A stretch of 64,000 nt of DNA, from positions 1 through 64,000 of the forward strand of contig NZ_FOAO01000010.1 in the NCBI RefSeq assembly GCF_900109665.1, written 5' to 3'. The notes under the pieces are model-generated. The model was not told the origin of the DNA. It searched no databases and saw nothing but the letters and a program-made list of their open reading frames with translations. Below, piece after piece: positions 54,828-63,398 of the stretch. The DNA comes from Blastococcus sp. DSM 46786. Lineage in GTDB: Bacteria; Actinomycetota; Actinomycetes; Mycobacteriales; Geodermatophilaceae. The position numbers and the translations under genes are program-made. Each line of letters begins with the position of its first letter. The stretch's first letter is position 1.

Positions 54828-55847
54828 TCAGCGGGACCCGCGGGCCGCCTGCGCGGTGCGGACCAGGGCTGCGGTGACCGCGGCCAGCGCGACGACGGCG
54901 GCCAGCGCCGCGACGGGCAGGGTGACCGGCCGCGCCCCGGTGGCGGAGACGACCTGGCCGGCGTCCTCGCCGCCCGGAGCCGGCGTGCTCAGGCCGGCGA
55001 GCTGGCCGAACTCGGGGACGGCGGCGCCGTCGTAGGTCCCCGTCACGCCGCCCGAGCCGCCGCCGTCGGCGCTGCTGCCCGTCAGGCCGGGGAGCACGAA
55101 GCGGGACGGGTCGAACGCCGCCGCCGCGGCCCGCGCCCCGGGGAGGAGCTGCGCGGCCCCACCGGACCCGGTCTCGTAGGTGTACTGGTCGCCCGGCACG
55201 TCCTGCGGCGCGGGGCCGGCCTGGGCCGGGGGCTGCGCGGTCGTCGGCGGCTGCGGGGCCTCCGGCGCCGGTGCGGGCGGCGGGGTGGCCGAGGGCGGGG
55301 TGGCCGGCAGCGTCACCGGTGGCAGCTGGGGCAGGTTGACCCCGGGCACGTTCGGCAGCGGCAGGAGCGTGTTCACCACGAGGGGCTGCGGCCGGGGGAG
55401 GGGTGGCAGGAGCGCGGTGGTGGCGTCGATCAGCGGCTGGGTGAGCGCCGCACCGGACGTCATCGAGTAGGTGAAGGTCAGCCAGCAGCCGGTGACGCAG
55501 CTGCGGTCGAACCGCTCGGTGACGCTCGCGCCGGGGGCCAGCGTCCGCTGCCCCGACGGGACGGTGAGGGTGACCTCGGTGCTGGCCGTGACGCTGACCA
55601 GCGAGGGCAGCAGCCCACCACCCCCGACCTGGAGCGTCCTGTCCTGGAGCTCGTTGACGAAGGTGACCGCGCCGCCCTCGTCGATCGACACGATCAGCTG
55701 GGTGAGGTCGCGGATCGGCACGGTCGCCGTCGGGGCGGCGCTCGCGGCAGGGGTCGCCGTCACCGACGCCGCGGTGATGCCGAGCCAGCCCAGGAGGGCG
55801 ACGGCGACGCCCCGGCGGGCCGAGCGTCGGATGCGACCCGTTGCCAT
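54828..55847 (-). CDS. Secreted surface protein with Pro-rich stalk and C-terminal anchor
   Basis: 339 aa. A signal peptide ([25 protein letters not shown]), a globular domain to about residue 135 with two cysteines ([12 protein letters not shown]), a long Pro/Ala-rich stalk ([24 protein letters not shown]) and a C-terminal membrane helix ([20 protein letters not shown]) with a basic tail. The layout is that of a surface-displayed protein; there is no LPxTG motif. The globular domain resembles a cupredoxin-like sandwich in outline only. ATG at 55847. Divergent from the endonuclease IV gene. Confidence 0.75.
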   Translation of the reverse strand: MATGRIRRSARRGVAVALLGWLGITAASVTATPAASAAPTATVPIRDLTQLIVSIDEGGAVTFVNELQDRTLQVGGGGLLPSLVSVTASTEVTLTVPSGQRTLAPGASVTERFDRSCVTGCWLTFTYSMTSGAALTQPLIDATTALLPPLPRPQPLVVNTLLPLPNVPGVNLPQLPPVTLPATPPSATPPPAPAPEAPQPPTTAQPPAQAGPAPQDVPGDQYTYETGSGGAAQLLPGARAAAAAFDPSRFVLPGLTGSSADGGGSGGVTGTYDGAAVPEFGQLAGLSTPAPGGEDAGQVVSATGARPVTLPVAALAAVVALAAVTAALVRTAQAARGSR

Positions 55848-55971
55848 GTTCTGCTACCTCCACGTCGACGTCACAGCTGTACCGGCGAGTAACCCCCGTC
55901 ACAGCCTCAACGATGATGTGACCTCGGCGATACGGGCACACCTGGAAATCGTCGACGAACCGGAGATCAGC

Positions 55972-56784
55972 ATGGGCAGTCACCCGATCGGCGTACACGT
56001 GGGTGCCGGCCTCACCGACGACGGCGAGCCCGACCGCGGCGGCCCGCTGGCGCGGGCGGCCGAGGTGGACGCCGACGCCGTGCAGGTCTTCCTCGCCGAC
56101 CCCCAGGGTTGGAAGGCCCCGCGACCCCGGCCCGACGCCGCGGAGCTGCGCGGCTCCGGCGTCGCCGTCTACGTCCACGCCCCCTACGTCCTGAACGTGG
56201 CGACGACGAACAACCGCATCCGCATCCCCAGCCGCAAGCTGCTGGGCGCGCACGCCGGGGCCGCGGCGGACGTGGGGGCCCGGGGCCTGGTGGTGCACGG
56301 CGGGCACGTCCTGGCCGGCGACGACCCGGCGGTCGGCGTGGACAACTGGCGCAAGACCTTCGCCCGCCAGGCCGAGCAGGGCGGCTTCCCCGTGCCCGTC
56401 CTCGTCGAGAACACGGCGGGCGGCGGCAACGCGATGGCCCGCGACCTCGACGCGCTCGGCCGGCTGTGGGACGCGATCGGCGAGTTCGGCGCCGGCTTCG
56501 TGCTGGACACCTGCCACGGCTGGGCCGCCGGCTGGGACCTGGGCGCCGTCGTCGACGCCGTCCGGGCCATCACCGGCCGGATCGACCTGGTGCACCTCAA
56601 CAACAGCCGCGACCCCGCGGGCTCGGGGCGCGACCGGCACGCACCCCTGGCCGGTGGCGAGATGCCCGCCGGGCTGCTGGTGGAGGTGGCGCGGGCCGCC
56701 GGCTGCCCCGTCGTCCTGGAGACGCCGGGGGACGCCGCGAGCCACGCGGCGGAGATCGCGCTGCTACGCGAGGCGATCGGCTGA
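55972..56784 (+). CDS. nfo: Endonuclease IV-like (AP endonuclease)
   Basis: 270 aa TIM barrel. PIGVHVGAG, QVFLADPQGW, VYVHAPYVLNVAT, LVVHGGHVL, VPVLVENTAGGG, FVLDTCHGWAAGWDL and LVHLNNSRDPAGSGRDRHAPLAGGEMP carry the His, Glu and Asp residues that bind the three zinc ions. It should cut abasic sites in base excision repair. ATG at 55972 has GGAGA six bases upstream. The 3' end overlaps the convergent mannosyltransferase-like gene by 21 bp. Confidence 0.9.
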   Translation: MGSHPIGVHVGAGLTDDGEPDRGGPLARAAEVDADAVQVFLADPQGWKAPRPRPDAAELRGSGVAVYVHAPYVLNVATTNNRIRIPSRKLLGAHAGAAADVGARGLVVHGGHVLAGDDPAVGVDNWRKTFARQAEQGGFPVPVLVENTAGGGNAMARDLDALGRLWDAIGEFGAGFVLDTCHGWAAGWDLGAVVDAVRAITGRIDLVHLNNSRDPAGSGRDRHAPLAGGEMPAGLLVEVARAAGCPVVLETPGDAASHAAEIALLREAIG

Positions 56785-58266
56785 CCGGCGGAGCGCCCAC
56801 CGGTCGGGGGCGTGTTCCAGGGGCCCGCCGGCCGGGTCGTCCACGCCCCGCCAGCTGGTGCGCACGACGTCGCGGTCGGGGTCCAGCACGTCCCGCACCA
56901 CCAGGGCCATCAGGACGACGACAGCGGCGTCGCGGAGCGTCACGGCCAGGAAGAACCACTCGACGTCGACGCCGCGGTTCTCGGTGCCCAGGTACCAGAG
57001 CAGGCGCGGCACCCACAGCAGCGCCTCGGTGGCCTGCCAGGCCAGCAGCGAGCGCCACCGCGGCCGGGCGAGCACCGCCAGCGGGAGCAGCCACAGCGAG
57101 TACTGCGGGCTCCACACCTTGTTGGTGAGCAGGAAGACGGCGACCAGCAGGAAGGCGATCTGGGCGAGGCGCGGCCGGACGGGTGCGGCCAGCGTCAGCC
57201 AGGCCACCGCGGCGAGCCCCGTCAGCAGCACGACGGCGACGGCGGCGTTGAGCACCGTGGGCGTCTGCCCCTCGGCCAGCGGCCCGTCCAGCCACCCGTT
57301 CCCGGCCACGTGCTGCGCGAGGTTCCAGAGCGAGTCGGGGTCGGCCGGCCGCGTGCGGTTGAGCGTGAAGAAGCGGGACCAGTTCTCCGGCGCCAGCACC
57401 GCGACGGGCACGTCGACCGCGGCCCAGGCGAGCGCCGCCGCCGCCGCGGTCCGGGCCCAGAGGCGGAGCCGCCCGGCCCGCAGGCACAGCAGCAGGAGCG
57501 CGGCGAGCAGGAACGCCGGGTAGAGCTTGGCGGCGACGCCGAGACCCAGCAGCACGCCCGCGAGCACCGGGCGGTGGCGCGCCCACGCCCACATGCCCAG
57601 GGTGGCCAGGGCGACGGCGAGGAGGTCCCAGTTCGTGAAGGCGTGCACCACCAGCAGCGGGGACAGCCCGATCATCGCCGCGTCCCAGGGGCGGCGTCCG
57701 GCCAGGGCCAGGGTGGCCCGGACCACGAGCAGCGCGCAGACCGTCAGCAGCAGGCACGTCACGACGTAGTAGCTGAGCACCGGGGCGACCTCGGGGAGCG
57801 GGCCCGAGGCCGTCGCCACCCGGTCGTAGCCGGCGGAGACCGTGGCGGCCAGGGCCATGAAGGCCCCGGTGAGCACCGGGTACTCGACGGCGGAGTCCAG
57901 GTAGGGGACGGCGCCGTCGTCCAGGCCGTGCAGGCCGAACAGCGGCACCGTGTCCGAGTAGCAGAAGTGCGTGTACTGGACGGAACCCGCCCAGTCGCCG
58001 TCGGCGCACGGCGCCTGCTTCACCCACGCCACCGCCAGCGCCAGCGTGGCGAAGAGCAGGCACACCCGCAGCGGCGTCCAGAACAAGGCGCGGCCGGTGA
58101 CGGCGAATCGGCCCCACGGTCCGCCGATGGCCTCGCTCGCCTGGCGGACCACCGGATCGGTCCAGGAGGGCACCACGCGGTCCGGGGCGGACGGCGGCTG
58201 CGTTCCACGTGGAACGCGCACGGGCCCGTCCGCGGTGGCGGACGGGCCCGTGGGCGAGCTGCTCAT
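56764..58266 (-). CDS. GT87/DUF2029-type polytopic glycosyltransferase
   Basis: 500 aa with about ten membrane helices (from LRVCLLFATLALAVAWV onward). AVEYPVLTGAF, HAFTNWDLLAVALATLGMWAW and GVLLGLGVAAKLYPAFLLA resemble actinobacterial GT-C mannosyltransferases that use polyprenol-phosphate-mannose. The first 30 residues, coded over a parS-like site and a hairpin, are poorly family-like, so the real start may be GTG at 58176 or 58173. Then both elements would be intergenic. The acceptor is unknown. Confidence 0.78.
   Translation of the reverse strand: MSSSPTGPSATADGPVRVPRGTQPPSAPDRVVPSWTDPVVRQASEAIGGPWGRFAVTGRALFWTPLRVCLLFATLALAVAWVKQAPCADGDWAGSVQYTHFCYSDTVPLFGLHGLDDGAVPYLDSAVEYPVLTGAFMALAATVSAGYDRVATASGPLPEVAPVLSYYVVTCLLLTVCALLVVRATLALAGRRPWDAAMIGLSPLLVVHAFTNWDLLAVALATLGMWAWARHRPVLAGVLLGLGVAAKLYPAFLLAALLLLCLRAGRLRLWARTAAAAALAWAAVDVPVAVLAPENWSRFFTLNRTRPADPDSLWNLAQHVAGNGWLDGPLAEGQTPTVLNAAVAVVLLTGLAAVAWLTLAAPVRPRLAQIAFLLVAVFLLTNKVWSPQYSLWLLPLAVLARPRWRSLLAWQATEALLWVPRLLWYLGTENRGVDVEWFFLAVTLRDAAVVVLMALVVRDVLDPDRDVVRTSWRGVDDPAGGPLEHAPDRWALRRSADRLA
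58202..58215. promoter_or_regulatory. parS-like ParB-binding site 3
   Basis: Third copy of GTTCCACGTGGAAC, three bases from a 15-bp perfect hairpin, at the 5' edge of the glycosyltransferase gene. Confidence 0.72.
58219..58252 (-). terminator. 15-bp perfect hairpin after the PBP gene
   Basis: CACGGGCCCGTCCGC (58219-58233) and GCGGACGGGCCCGTG (58238-58252) are exact complements around GGTG. It lies 36 bp past the PBP stop on the minus strand, a natural terminator position, and supports a later start for the glycosyltransferase gene. Confidence 0.65.
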
Positions 58267-58287
58267 GCGAGCAGTGTGCGGGACGTG

Positions 58288-60756
58288 TCAGTCGAGCGGT
58301 GGCGGGACGACGGGGCCGGGCGTGCCCGGCTCCGTGTCTGGCGGCTCTTGGGTGCGGTCGTCGATGCCGTCGTTGTTCTCGTCCGGGAACGGCGGCCGCT
58401 GGGTGCGGTCGTCGATGCCGTCGTTGTTCTCGTCCGGGAACGGCGGCTGCTCGGTGCGGTCGTCCACGCCGTTGCCGTTCCGGTCCGGGAAGCTCGGCCG
58501 GGACGGACTCGGGGGCGACGACGGCGCGGCCGGGGTCTCCACCGGCGGCGGCGCCTCGGTCGTCGGCGCCGCGACGCCCTCCCCGGTGTCGCCCTTGATC
58601 AGCGGCTTGTCGGGCAGGTCCTCCTCCGGGGTGCCGGCGAGCACCGTGTCCATGAAGCGCTGCCAGATGGCACCGGGCAGCCCCGAGCCGTAGATGATCC
58701 GCCCGCGGGAGTCGACGATCGGGTCGCTGGGGGAGTCGTTGCCCATCCACACCGCGGTGGCGATGGAGGGCGTGTACCCGACCATCCACGCGTCGGAGTT
58801 GTTCTCCCCCTGCCCCTGGGTGCCGGTCTTGCTCGCGACCTCGCGGCCGCCGTCGAGCGCGCGGCGGGAGTAGGAGGCGACGTCCTTGAGCGCGACGGTG
58901 ACGTCGTTGACGACGTCGGCGGGGAGGACCTGCTCACCCCCTGCGGCGGCGGTCTGGTCCACCAGCACCGCGCCCTCGCCGTCGGTCACCTTCCCGATGA
59001 AGTGGGCGTCGCGGAAGACCCCGTCGGCAGCGAGCGTGGCGAAGCCCTGCGCCTGGTCGAACGGGCGCAGCTCGTACTCGCCGATGCCGATCGACGAGCC
59101 GGTGAGGCCGTCGGAGTTGGCCAGCACCGTCTTCCCCGCGAAGAAGTCGCTGCCGCCCCACGTGTCCGGCAGGCCCGTGGCCGCGAGGATCGTGTCGCGC
59201 ACGTTCTCGGGGCCGACCTCGTAGGCCAGGCCGTAGAACGTGGTGTTGAGCGAGCGCGTGATGGCCTCGGTCAGCGTGCAGGCCGGGCAGCTCGCGCCCC
59301 CGGAGTTGGTCACCGGCAGGCCGGGCCGGTCGGGGAACTCCTGGTCGTCGCTGCCGTCGCGGCGGGCCTGGATGCCGATGCCCTGCTCCAGGGCCGTGGC
59401 CAGGACGTAGGGCTTGACCGACGACCCGGGCTGGCGCTTGGCCTGCGCGTAGTCGGTGCCGACCCCGTTCTCGCCGCCGTAGTAGGCGACGACCGCGCCG
59501 GTGCGCGGGTCGACGGCGACCAGGGCCTCCCGCAGCTCCTGCGGCTCGGGCGGTCCCGTGACCTCCTGGACGGCGGCGACGGCGGCGTCCTGCGCCGGCT
59601 TGCTGATGGTGGTCGTGACCTGCAGGCCACCGGCGTTGACCTGCTGCTCGTCGTACCGGTACCGCTCCTGCAGCTCCTGGGTGACCTGCCGGACGATGTG
59701 GCCCTCGGGGCCCTGGGGCATGCCGAGCGTGGAGTCGGTCTTGGGCAGCACCGGCGGGTACACCGAGGCGGCCCGCTCCTCCGTCGTCAGCCAGCCCTCC
59801 TCGACCATCGCGTCGAGCACCAGGCCCCAGCGGTCCTGCGCGCCCTCGGGGTTGGTCTCCGGGTCGTAGTTGGAGGGGCTCCGGATGAGGACGGCCAGGA
59901 CGGCGGCCTGCTGCGCGGTGAGCTCCGCGGCCGGGATGCCGAAGTAGGTGTTCGCTGCGGCCTCGATGCCGTAGGCACCGCGGCCGTAGTAGATGGTGTT
60001 CAGGTAGTTCTCGAGGATCTGCTCCTTCGAGAAGTTGTTGTCCAGCTTGATCGCCAGGAACAGCTCCTGGAACTTGCGGCTGAACGTCTGGTCGTGCGTC
60101 AGGAAGGCGTTCTTCACGTACTGCTGCGTGATGGTCGAGCCACCCTGCGTGGAACCACCGGTGAGGTTGTTCCACGCAGCGCGCACGATGCCGGTGAAGG
60201 AGATGCCCGGGTCGGAGTAGAAGCTGCGGTTCTCCGCGGCGAGCACGGCTCGCTGCGCCGGCTCGCTGATCTCCGCCAGCGGCACGTTGGTGCGGTTCTC
60301 GTCACCGAGCCGCGCCATCTCCGTCACGCCGTCGGAGTAGTAGATGACCGTGGTCTGCTTGGTCGAGACCGAGTCGGGGCTCGGCACCTCGGTGCTGGCG
60401 TAGACGACGCCGACGAAGACGCACATCAGGGCGAGCAGCCCGCCCATGATCGCGGCGGTGATCTTCAGCCGCCGTGCGCGGCGCTGCTTCCCGCTGCGCC
60501 CGGCCTTGCCCTTCGCGGATGCCGGTCGGCCCGACGGACGGCCGGAGCCGCCGCGAGAGGCCGTGGTCCCGCCGCGCGAGGCCGTGGTGCCGCCGCGGGC
60601 GGGCGGCCGCGCGCCGCCCGACGGGCGCCCGCCCGCCGGGGGACGCCCGGTGCCGCCTCCGCCCCCGGTGCTGCGGGTACGGGCGGCCGGCGGGCGGCGC
60701 ACCGAGCCGGCACGCGGAGCGACGGGCGAGGTCTCGTCGTGGCTGGGCACGAGCAC
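58288..60756 (-). CDS. Class A penicillin-binding protein (bifunctional peptidoglycan synthase)
   Basis: 822 aa. A disordered basic N-terminus (GGTTASRGGTTASRGG), one membrane helix (about 99-120), a GT51 glycosyltransferase (AAENRSFYSDPGISF with E175; GGSTITQQYVKN) and a transpeptidase with SSVK, SLN and SKTGTQ motifs. It polymerises and crosslinks peptidoglycan outside the membrane. The tail has a Pro-rich linker and three 17-residue units with D-x-N-x-D-G-x-D-D, a calcium-loop pattern. Start at GTG 60756 or 60750. Confidence 0.92.
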   Translation of the reverse strand: MLVPSHDETSPVAPRAGSVRRPPAARTRSTGGGGGTGRPPAGGRPSGGARPPARGGTTASRGGTTASRGGSGRPSGRPASAKGKAGRSGKQRRARRLKITAAIMGGLLALMCVFVGVVYASTEVPSPDSVSTKQTTVIYYSDGVTEMARLGDENRTNVPLAEISEPAQRAVLAAENRSFYSDPGISFTGIVRAAWNNLTGGSTQGGSTITQQYVKNAFLTHDQTFSRKFQELFLAIKLDNNFSKEQILENYLNTIYYGRGAYGIEAAANTYFGIPAAELTAQQAAVLAVLIRSPSNYDPETNPEGAQDRWGLVLDAMVEEGWLTTEERAASVYPPVLPKTDSTLGMPQGPEGHIVRQVTQELQERYRYDEQQVNAGGLQVTTTISKPAQDAAVAAVQEVTGPPEPQELREALVAVDPRTGAVVAYYGGENGVGTDYAQAKRQPGSSVKPYVLATALEQGIGIQARRDGSDDQEFPDRPGLPVTNSGGASCPACTLTEAITRSLNTTFYGLAYEVGPENVRDTILAATGLPDTWGGSDFFAGKTVLANSDGLTGSSIGIGEYELRPFDQAQGFATLAADGVFRDAHFIGKVTDGEGAVLVDQTAAAGGEQVLPADVVNDVTVALKDVASYSRRALDGGREVASKTGTQGQGENNSDAWMVGYTPSIATAVWMGNDSPSDPIVDSRGRIIYGSGLPGAIWQRFMDTVLAGTPEEDLPDKPLIKGDTGEGVAAPTTEAPPPVETPAAPSSPPSPSRPSFPDRNGNGVDDRTEQPPFPDENNDGIDDRTQRPPFPDENNDGIDDRTQEPPDTEPGTPGPVVPPPLD
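58341..58493 (-). repeat. Three 51-bp repeats encoding Ca-loop-like units in the PBP tail
   Basis: Period 51 bp, encoding FPDENNDGIDDRTQRPP twice and a diverged FPDRNGNGVDDRTEQPP once. The first two differ by very few bases. Confidence 0.88.
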
Positions 60757-60892
60757 ACCCCTTCCTGGACTGTCATGGTCGACGCCGGGCACCTGCCCGG
60801 ACGCAGCGGTTCGTCTTCAGCTGTGGCAGCGGAGAGGGCCCGCTCCGTCGCGGGCCCGGTGGCACGGTGGGGGCCGGTGACCGGCCGGTCCG

Positions 60893-61309
60893 TCACCGCT
60901 CGGGAGCGGCCCGGTGCCGGCTGCGGCGGGGCTTGCGCCCCGGCTCGGGCTCGACACCGAGGACGTACGAGCAGTCCAGGTGGTTCCAGCCGCAGCCGCG
61001 GCACACCTCGACCCGGTACACCGAGAACTCGTCCTGGGCGGCGTCCATGCGGGCGAGCTCGGCCTCGGTCTTGGCCTGGCCGGCCACCGGCCCGAGGTGC
61101 TCGCCGTACACGTAGTTCACCAGGGTGAGGTGCTCACGTCGGCAGACCGGGCAGGCGGCGTCGGTCGGCTCTCCGTGGTACTTCGCCGCCCGCGAGAGGT
61201 ACGGGCTGGCGTCGCACACCTCGAACAACCCGGTGCGGCCCGCATGTACTCCCGCGAGGACGGCTCGCCGCTGCAGCGAGTAGTCCACGACGGAACGACG
61301 TCCGGGCAC
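60893..61309 (-). CDS. DUF5318 protein with zinc-ribbon-like cysteines
   Basis: 138 aa. VVDYSLQRRAVLAGVHAGRTGLFEVCDASPYLSRAAKYHGEPTDAACPVCRREHLTLVNYVYGEHLG...VEVCRGCGWNHLDCSYVLG is the DUF5318 pattern, with CPVC and CRGC pairs able to bind zinc. Function is unknown; it is common in actinobacteria next to ino1/padR/PBP genes. GTG at 61309 is preferred because family members start just before VVDY; GTG at 61288 is an alternative. Confidence 0.82.
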   Translation of the reverse strand: MPGRRSVVDYSLQRRAVLAGVHAGRTGLFEVCDASPYLSRAAKYHGEPTDAACPVCRREHLTLVNYVYGEHLGPVAGQAKTEAELARMDAAQDEFSVYRVEVCRGCGWNHLDCSYVLGVEPEPGRKPRRSRHRAAPER

Positions 61310-61415
61310 GGCGGCCAATGTACGCACCAGGCCCTGGTCCGTGGGGTGACCGAGCACGGTACCCGCCCCGGGAGACCCACCCGCCCCACGCCTCCGGGTG
61401 GAGCCTGCAGAACGG

Positions 61416-61440
61416 TCGATGTATCGTGCCGATACATCGA
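61416..61440. promoter_or_regulatory. PadR operator: perfect 25-bp palindrome
   Basis: TCGATGTATCG-TGC-CGATACATCGA: 11-bp arms, exact. It contains the ATGT...ACAT half-sites typical of PadR operators and lies 26 bp before the PadR start codon, so autoregulation is likely. Confidence 0.8.
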
Positions 61441-61466
61441 CTGCAGGTGCGACCGAGGAGGGCGAC

Positions 61467-62087
61467 GTGCTCGAGTTCGCCATCCTCGGCCTGCTGCACC
61501 AGGCGCCGATGCACGGGTACGAGCTGCGCAAGCAGCTCGCCGCGGTGCTCGGCGGGCTGCGCAGCATCTCCTACGGATCGCTGTACCCCGCGCTGCGACG
61601 GATGCAGGCGGCCGGGCTCATCTCCACCGACGAGCCCGCACCGCGTGCCCTGCTGCCGGCCGATGCACCGCCGCTGACCGGCCGGCGCGGGAAGGTGGTC
61701 TACACGATCACCGCAGAGGGCAAGGAGCGCTTCCACGAGCTGGTCAGCCAGACCGGCCCGGAGGCCTACGACGACGGCGGGCTCTTCGGGGTCCGCCTGG
61801 CCTTCTTCCGGCACACGGCGCGCGACGTGCGGCTGCGGATCCTCGAGGGCCGCCGGCGCACCGTGGAACGGCAGCGCGAAGGGTTGCGGTCCTCACTGGC
61901 GCGGACCCGCGAACGGCTCGATCGCTACACGCTCGAACTGCAGCGCCACGGCCTGGAGTCGGTGGACCGGGAGGTCCGCTGGCTCTCCGAGCTCATCGAC
62001 AGCGAACGGGCGGAGTCCGGCGACCGGCCGGCACCCCGCGCGGGCGAGGACGACGGGCCGGCCGCCGCGCAGCGCGTACCGACCTAG
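61467..62087 (+). CDS. PadR-family transcriptional regulator
   Basis: 206 aa. The winged helix (LEFAILGLLHQAPMHGYELRKQLAAVLGGLRSISYGSLYPALRRMQAAGLI...GKVVYTITAEGKERFHELV) is followed by a C-terminal helical dimerisation domain (about residues 110-185). GTG at 61467 has GAGGAGG six bases upstream. Together with the upstream palindrome and the downstream ino1 it matches the Rv0047c-ino1 arrangement in mycobacteria, so it probably controls inositol synthesis. Confidence 0.9.
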   Translation: MLEFAILGLLHQAPMHGYELRKQLAAVLGGLRSISYGSLYPALRRMQAAGLISTDEPAPRALLPADAPPLTGRRGKVVYTITAEGKERFHELVSQTGPEAYDDGGLFGVRLAFFRHTARDVRLRILEGRRRTVERQREGLRSSLARTRERLDRYTLELQRHGLESVDREVRWLSELIDSERAESGDRPAPRAGEDDGPAAAQRVPT

Positions 62088-62111
62088 CAACGGTCACGCA
62101 CCACCAGCACG

Positions 62112-62182
62112 ACCGGCGGGCCAGCCCGCCCGAGACAGCAACGGACCACCACCGGTCCGGGCCCAGCGGACCACCACGGTCC
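62112..62182 (+). promoter_or_regulatory. Three small hairpins in the ino1 leader
   Basis: GGCGGG-CCAG-CCCGCC near 62115, GGACC-ACCACC-GGTCC at 62143-62158 and GGACC-ACCAC-GGTCC at 62168-62182 occur in the 111 bp between padR and ino1. The last two are near-identical repeats ending 16 bp before the ino1 start. Confidence 0.5.
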
Positions 62183-62198
62183 AGGAGTAAGGAGAGTC

Positions 62199-63278
62199 AT
62201 GGGGTCAGTCAAGGTCGCCATCGTCGGCGTCGGTAACTGCGCCGCCTCGCTCGTGCAGGGCGTGCACTACTACCGCGACGCCGACGAGACCACGTCCGTC
62301 CCGGGCCTGATGCATGTCCGCTTCGGCGAGTACCACGTGTCCGACATCGAGTTCGTCGCCGCGTTCGACGTGGACGCCAAGAAGGTCGGCCGCGACCTCT
62401 CCGAGGCCATCGTCGCCAGCGAGAACAACACGATCTCCATCTGCGACGTCCCGCCGCTGGGCGTGACCGTGCAGCGCGGGACCACCCTCGACGGCCTGGG
62501 CAAGTACTACCGCGAGATGGTCGAGGAGTCCGACGAGCAGCCGGTCGACGTCGTCGCCGCTCTGCGCCAGTCGGGTGCCGACGTCCTCGTCTGCTACCTG
62601 CCCGTGGGCTCGCAGCAGGCCGCCGAGTTCTACGCGCAGGCCGCGATCGACGCCGGTGTCGGCTTCGTCAACGCCCTCCCGGTCTTCATCGCCGGCACCA
62701 AGGAGTGGGCGGACAGGTTCACCGCCGCCGGCGTGCCGATCGTGGGTGACGACATCAAGAGCCAGGTCGGCGCCACGATCACCCACCGGGTGCTCGCCAA
62801 GCTGTTCGAGGACCGCGGCGTGCAGCTGGACCGCACGATGCAGCTGAACGTCGGCGGCAACATGGACTTCAAGAACATGCTCGAGCGCGAGCGCCTGGAG
62901 TCCAAGAAGATCTCCAAGACCCAGGCCGTCACCAGCCAGGTGGACCGGGACATGGGCGCGGGCAACGTGCACATCGGCCCCTCGGACCACGTGCCGTGGC
63001 TGAGCGACCGCAAGTGGGCCTACGTCCGGCTGGAAGGTCGCGCGTTCGGCGACGTCCCGCTGAACCTGGAGTACAAGCTCGAGGTCTGGGACTCGCCGAA
63101 CTCGGCCGGCATCATCATCGACGCCGTCCGCGCCGCGAAGATCGCCAAGGACCGCGGCATCGGCGGCCCGATCCTGTCGGCGTCCTCGTACTTCATGAAG
63201 AGCCCGCCGGTGCAGTACAGCGACAGCGAGGCCCGCGACGCCGTCGAGGCCTTCATCCGCGGCGACCTCGAGCGCTGA
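62199..63278 (+). CDS. ino1: Inositol-3-phosphate synthase
   Basis: 359 aa, the short bacterial/archaeal form. [20 protein letters not shown] is the NAD-binding loop; [69 protein letters not shown] and [10 protein letters not shown] are MIPS signatures with the catalytic lysines. It converts glucose-6-phosphate to inositol-3-phosphate, needed for phosphatidylinositol and mycothiol. ATG at 62199 has AAGGAGAG upstream. A 26-bp perfect hairpin follows the stop. Confidence 0.96.
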   Translation: MGSVKVAIVGVGNCAASLVQGVHYYRDADETTSVPGLMHVRFGEYHVSDIEFVAAFDVDAKKVGRDLSEAIVASENNTISICDVPPLGVTVQRGTTLDGLGKYYREMVEESDEQPVDVVAALRQSGADVLVCYLPVGSQQAAEFYAQAAIDAGVGFVNALPVFIAGTKEWADRFTAAGVPIVGDDIKSQVGATITHRVLAKLFEDRGVQLDRTMQLNVGGNMDFKNMLERERLESKKISKTQAVTSQVDRDMGAGNVHIGPSDHVPWLSDRKWAYVRLEGRAFGDVPLNLEYKLEVWDSPNSAGIIIDAVRAAKIAKDRGIGGPILSASSYFMKSPPVQYSDSEARDAVEAFIRGDLER

Positions 63279-63287
63279 GGCCTCACC

Positions 63288-63349
63288 GGGCATAGGAGGC
63301 TTTACCTACGTCCCTGGGGGCCAGGACGTAGGTAAAGCCTCCTATGCCC
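63288..63349. terminator. 26-bp perfect inverted repeat after ino1
   Basis: Arms 63288-63313 and 63324-63349 are exact reverse complements around a 10-base loop. It starts 10 bp after the ino1 stop and is the longest perfect stem in the window, probably the ino1 terminator. Confidence 0.85.
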
Positions 63350-63398
63350 GCGCCGCGTCATCGCCGGTCCGGGGCGACCGGCTGCATACGCTGCACGC

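Noticed and set aside
54730-56745. A 671-residue minus-strand protein spanning the surface-protein and endonuclease IV region
   Set aside because: It runs antisense to nfo and out of frame with the surface protein; composition is that of a shadow frame.
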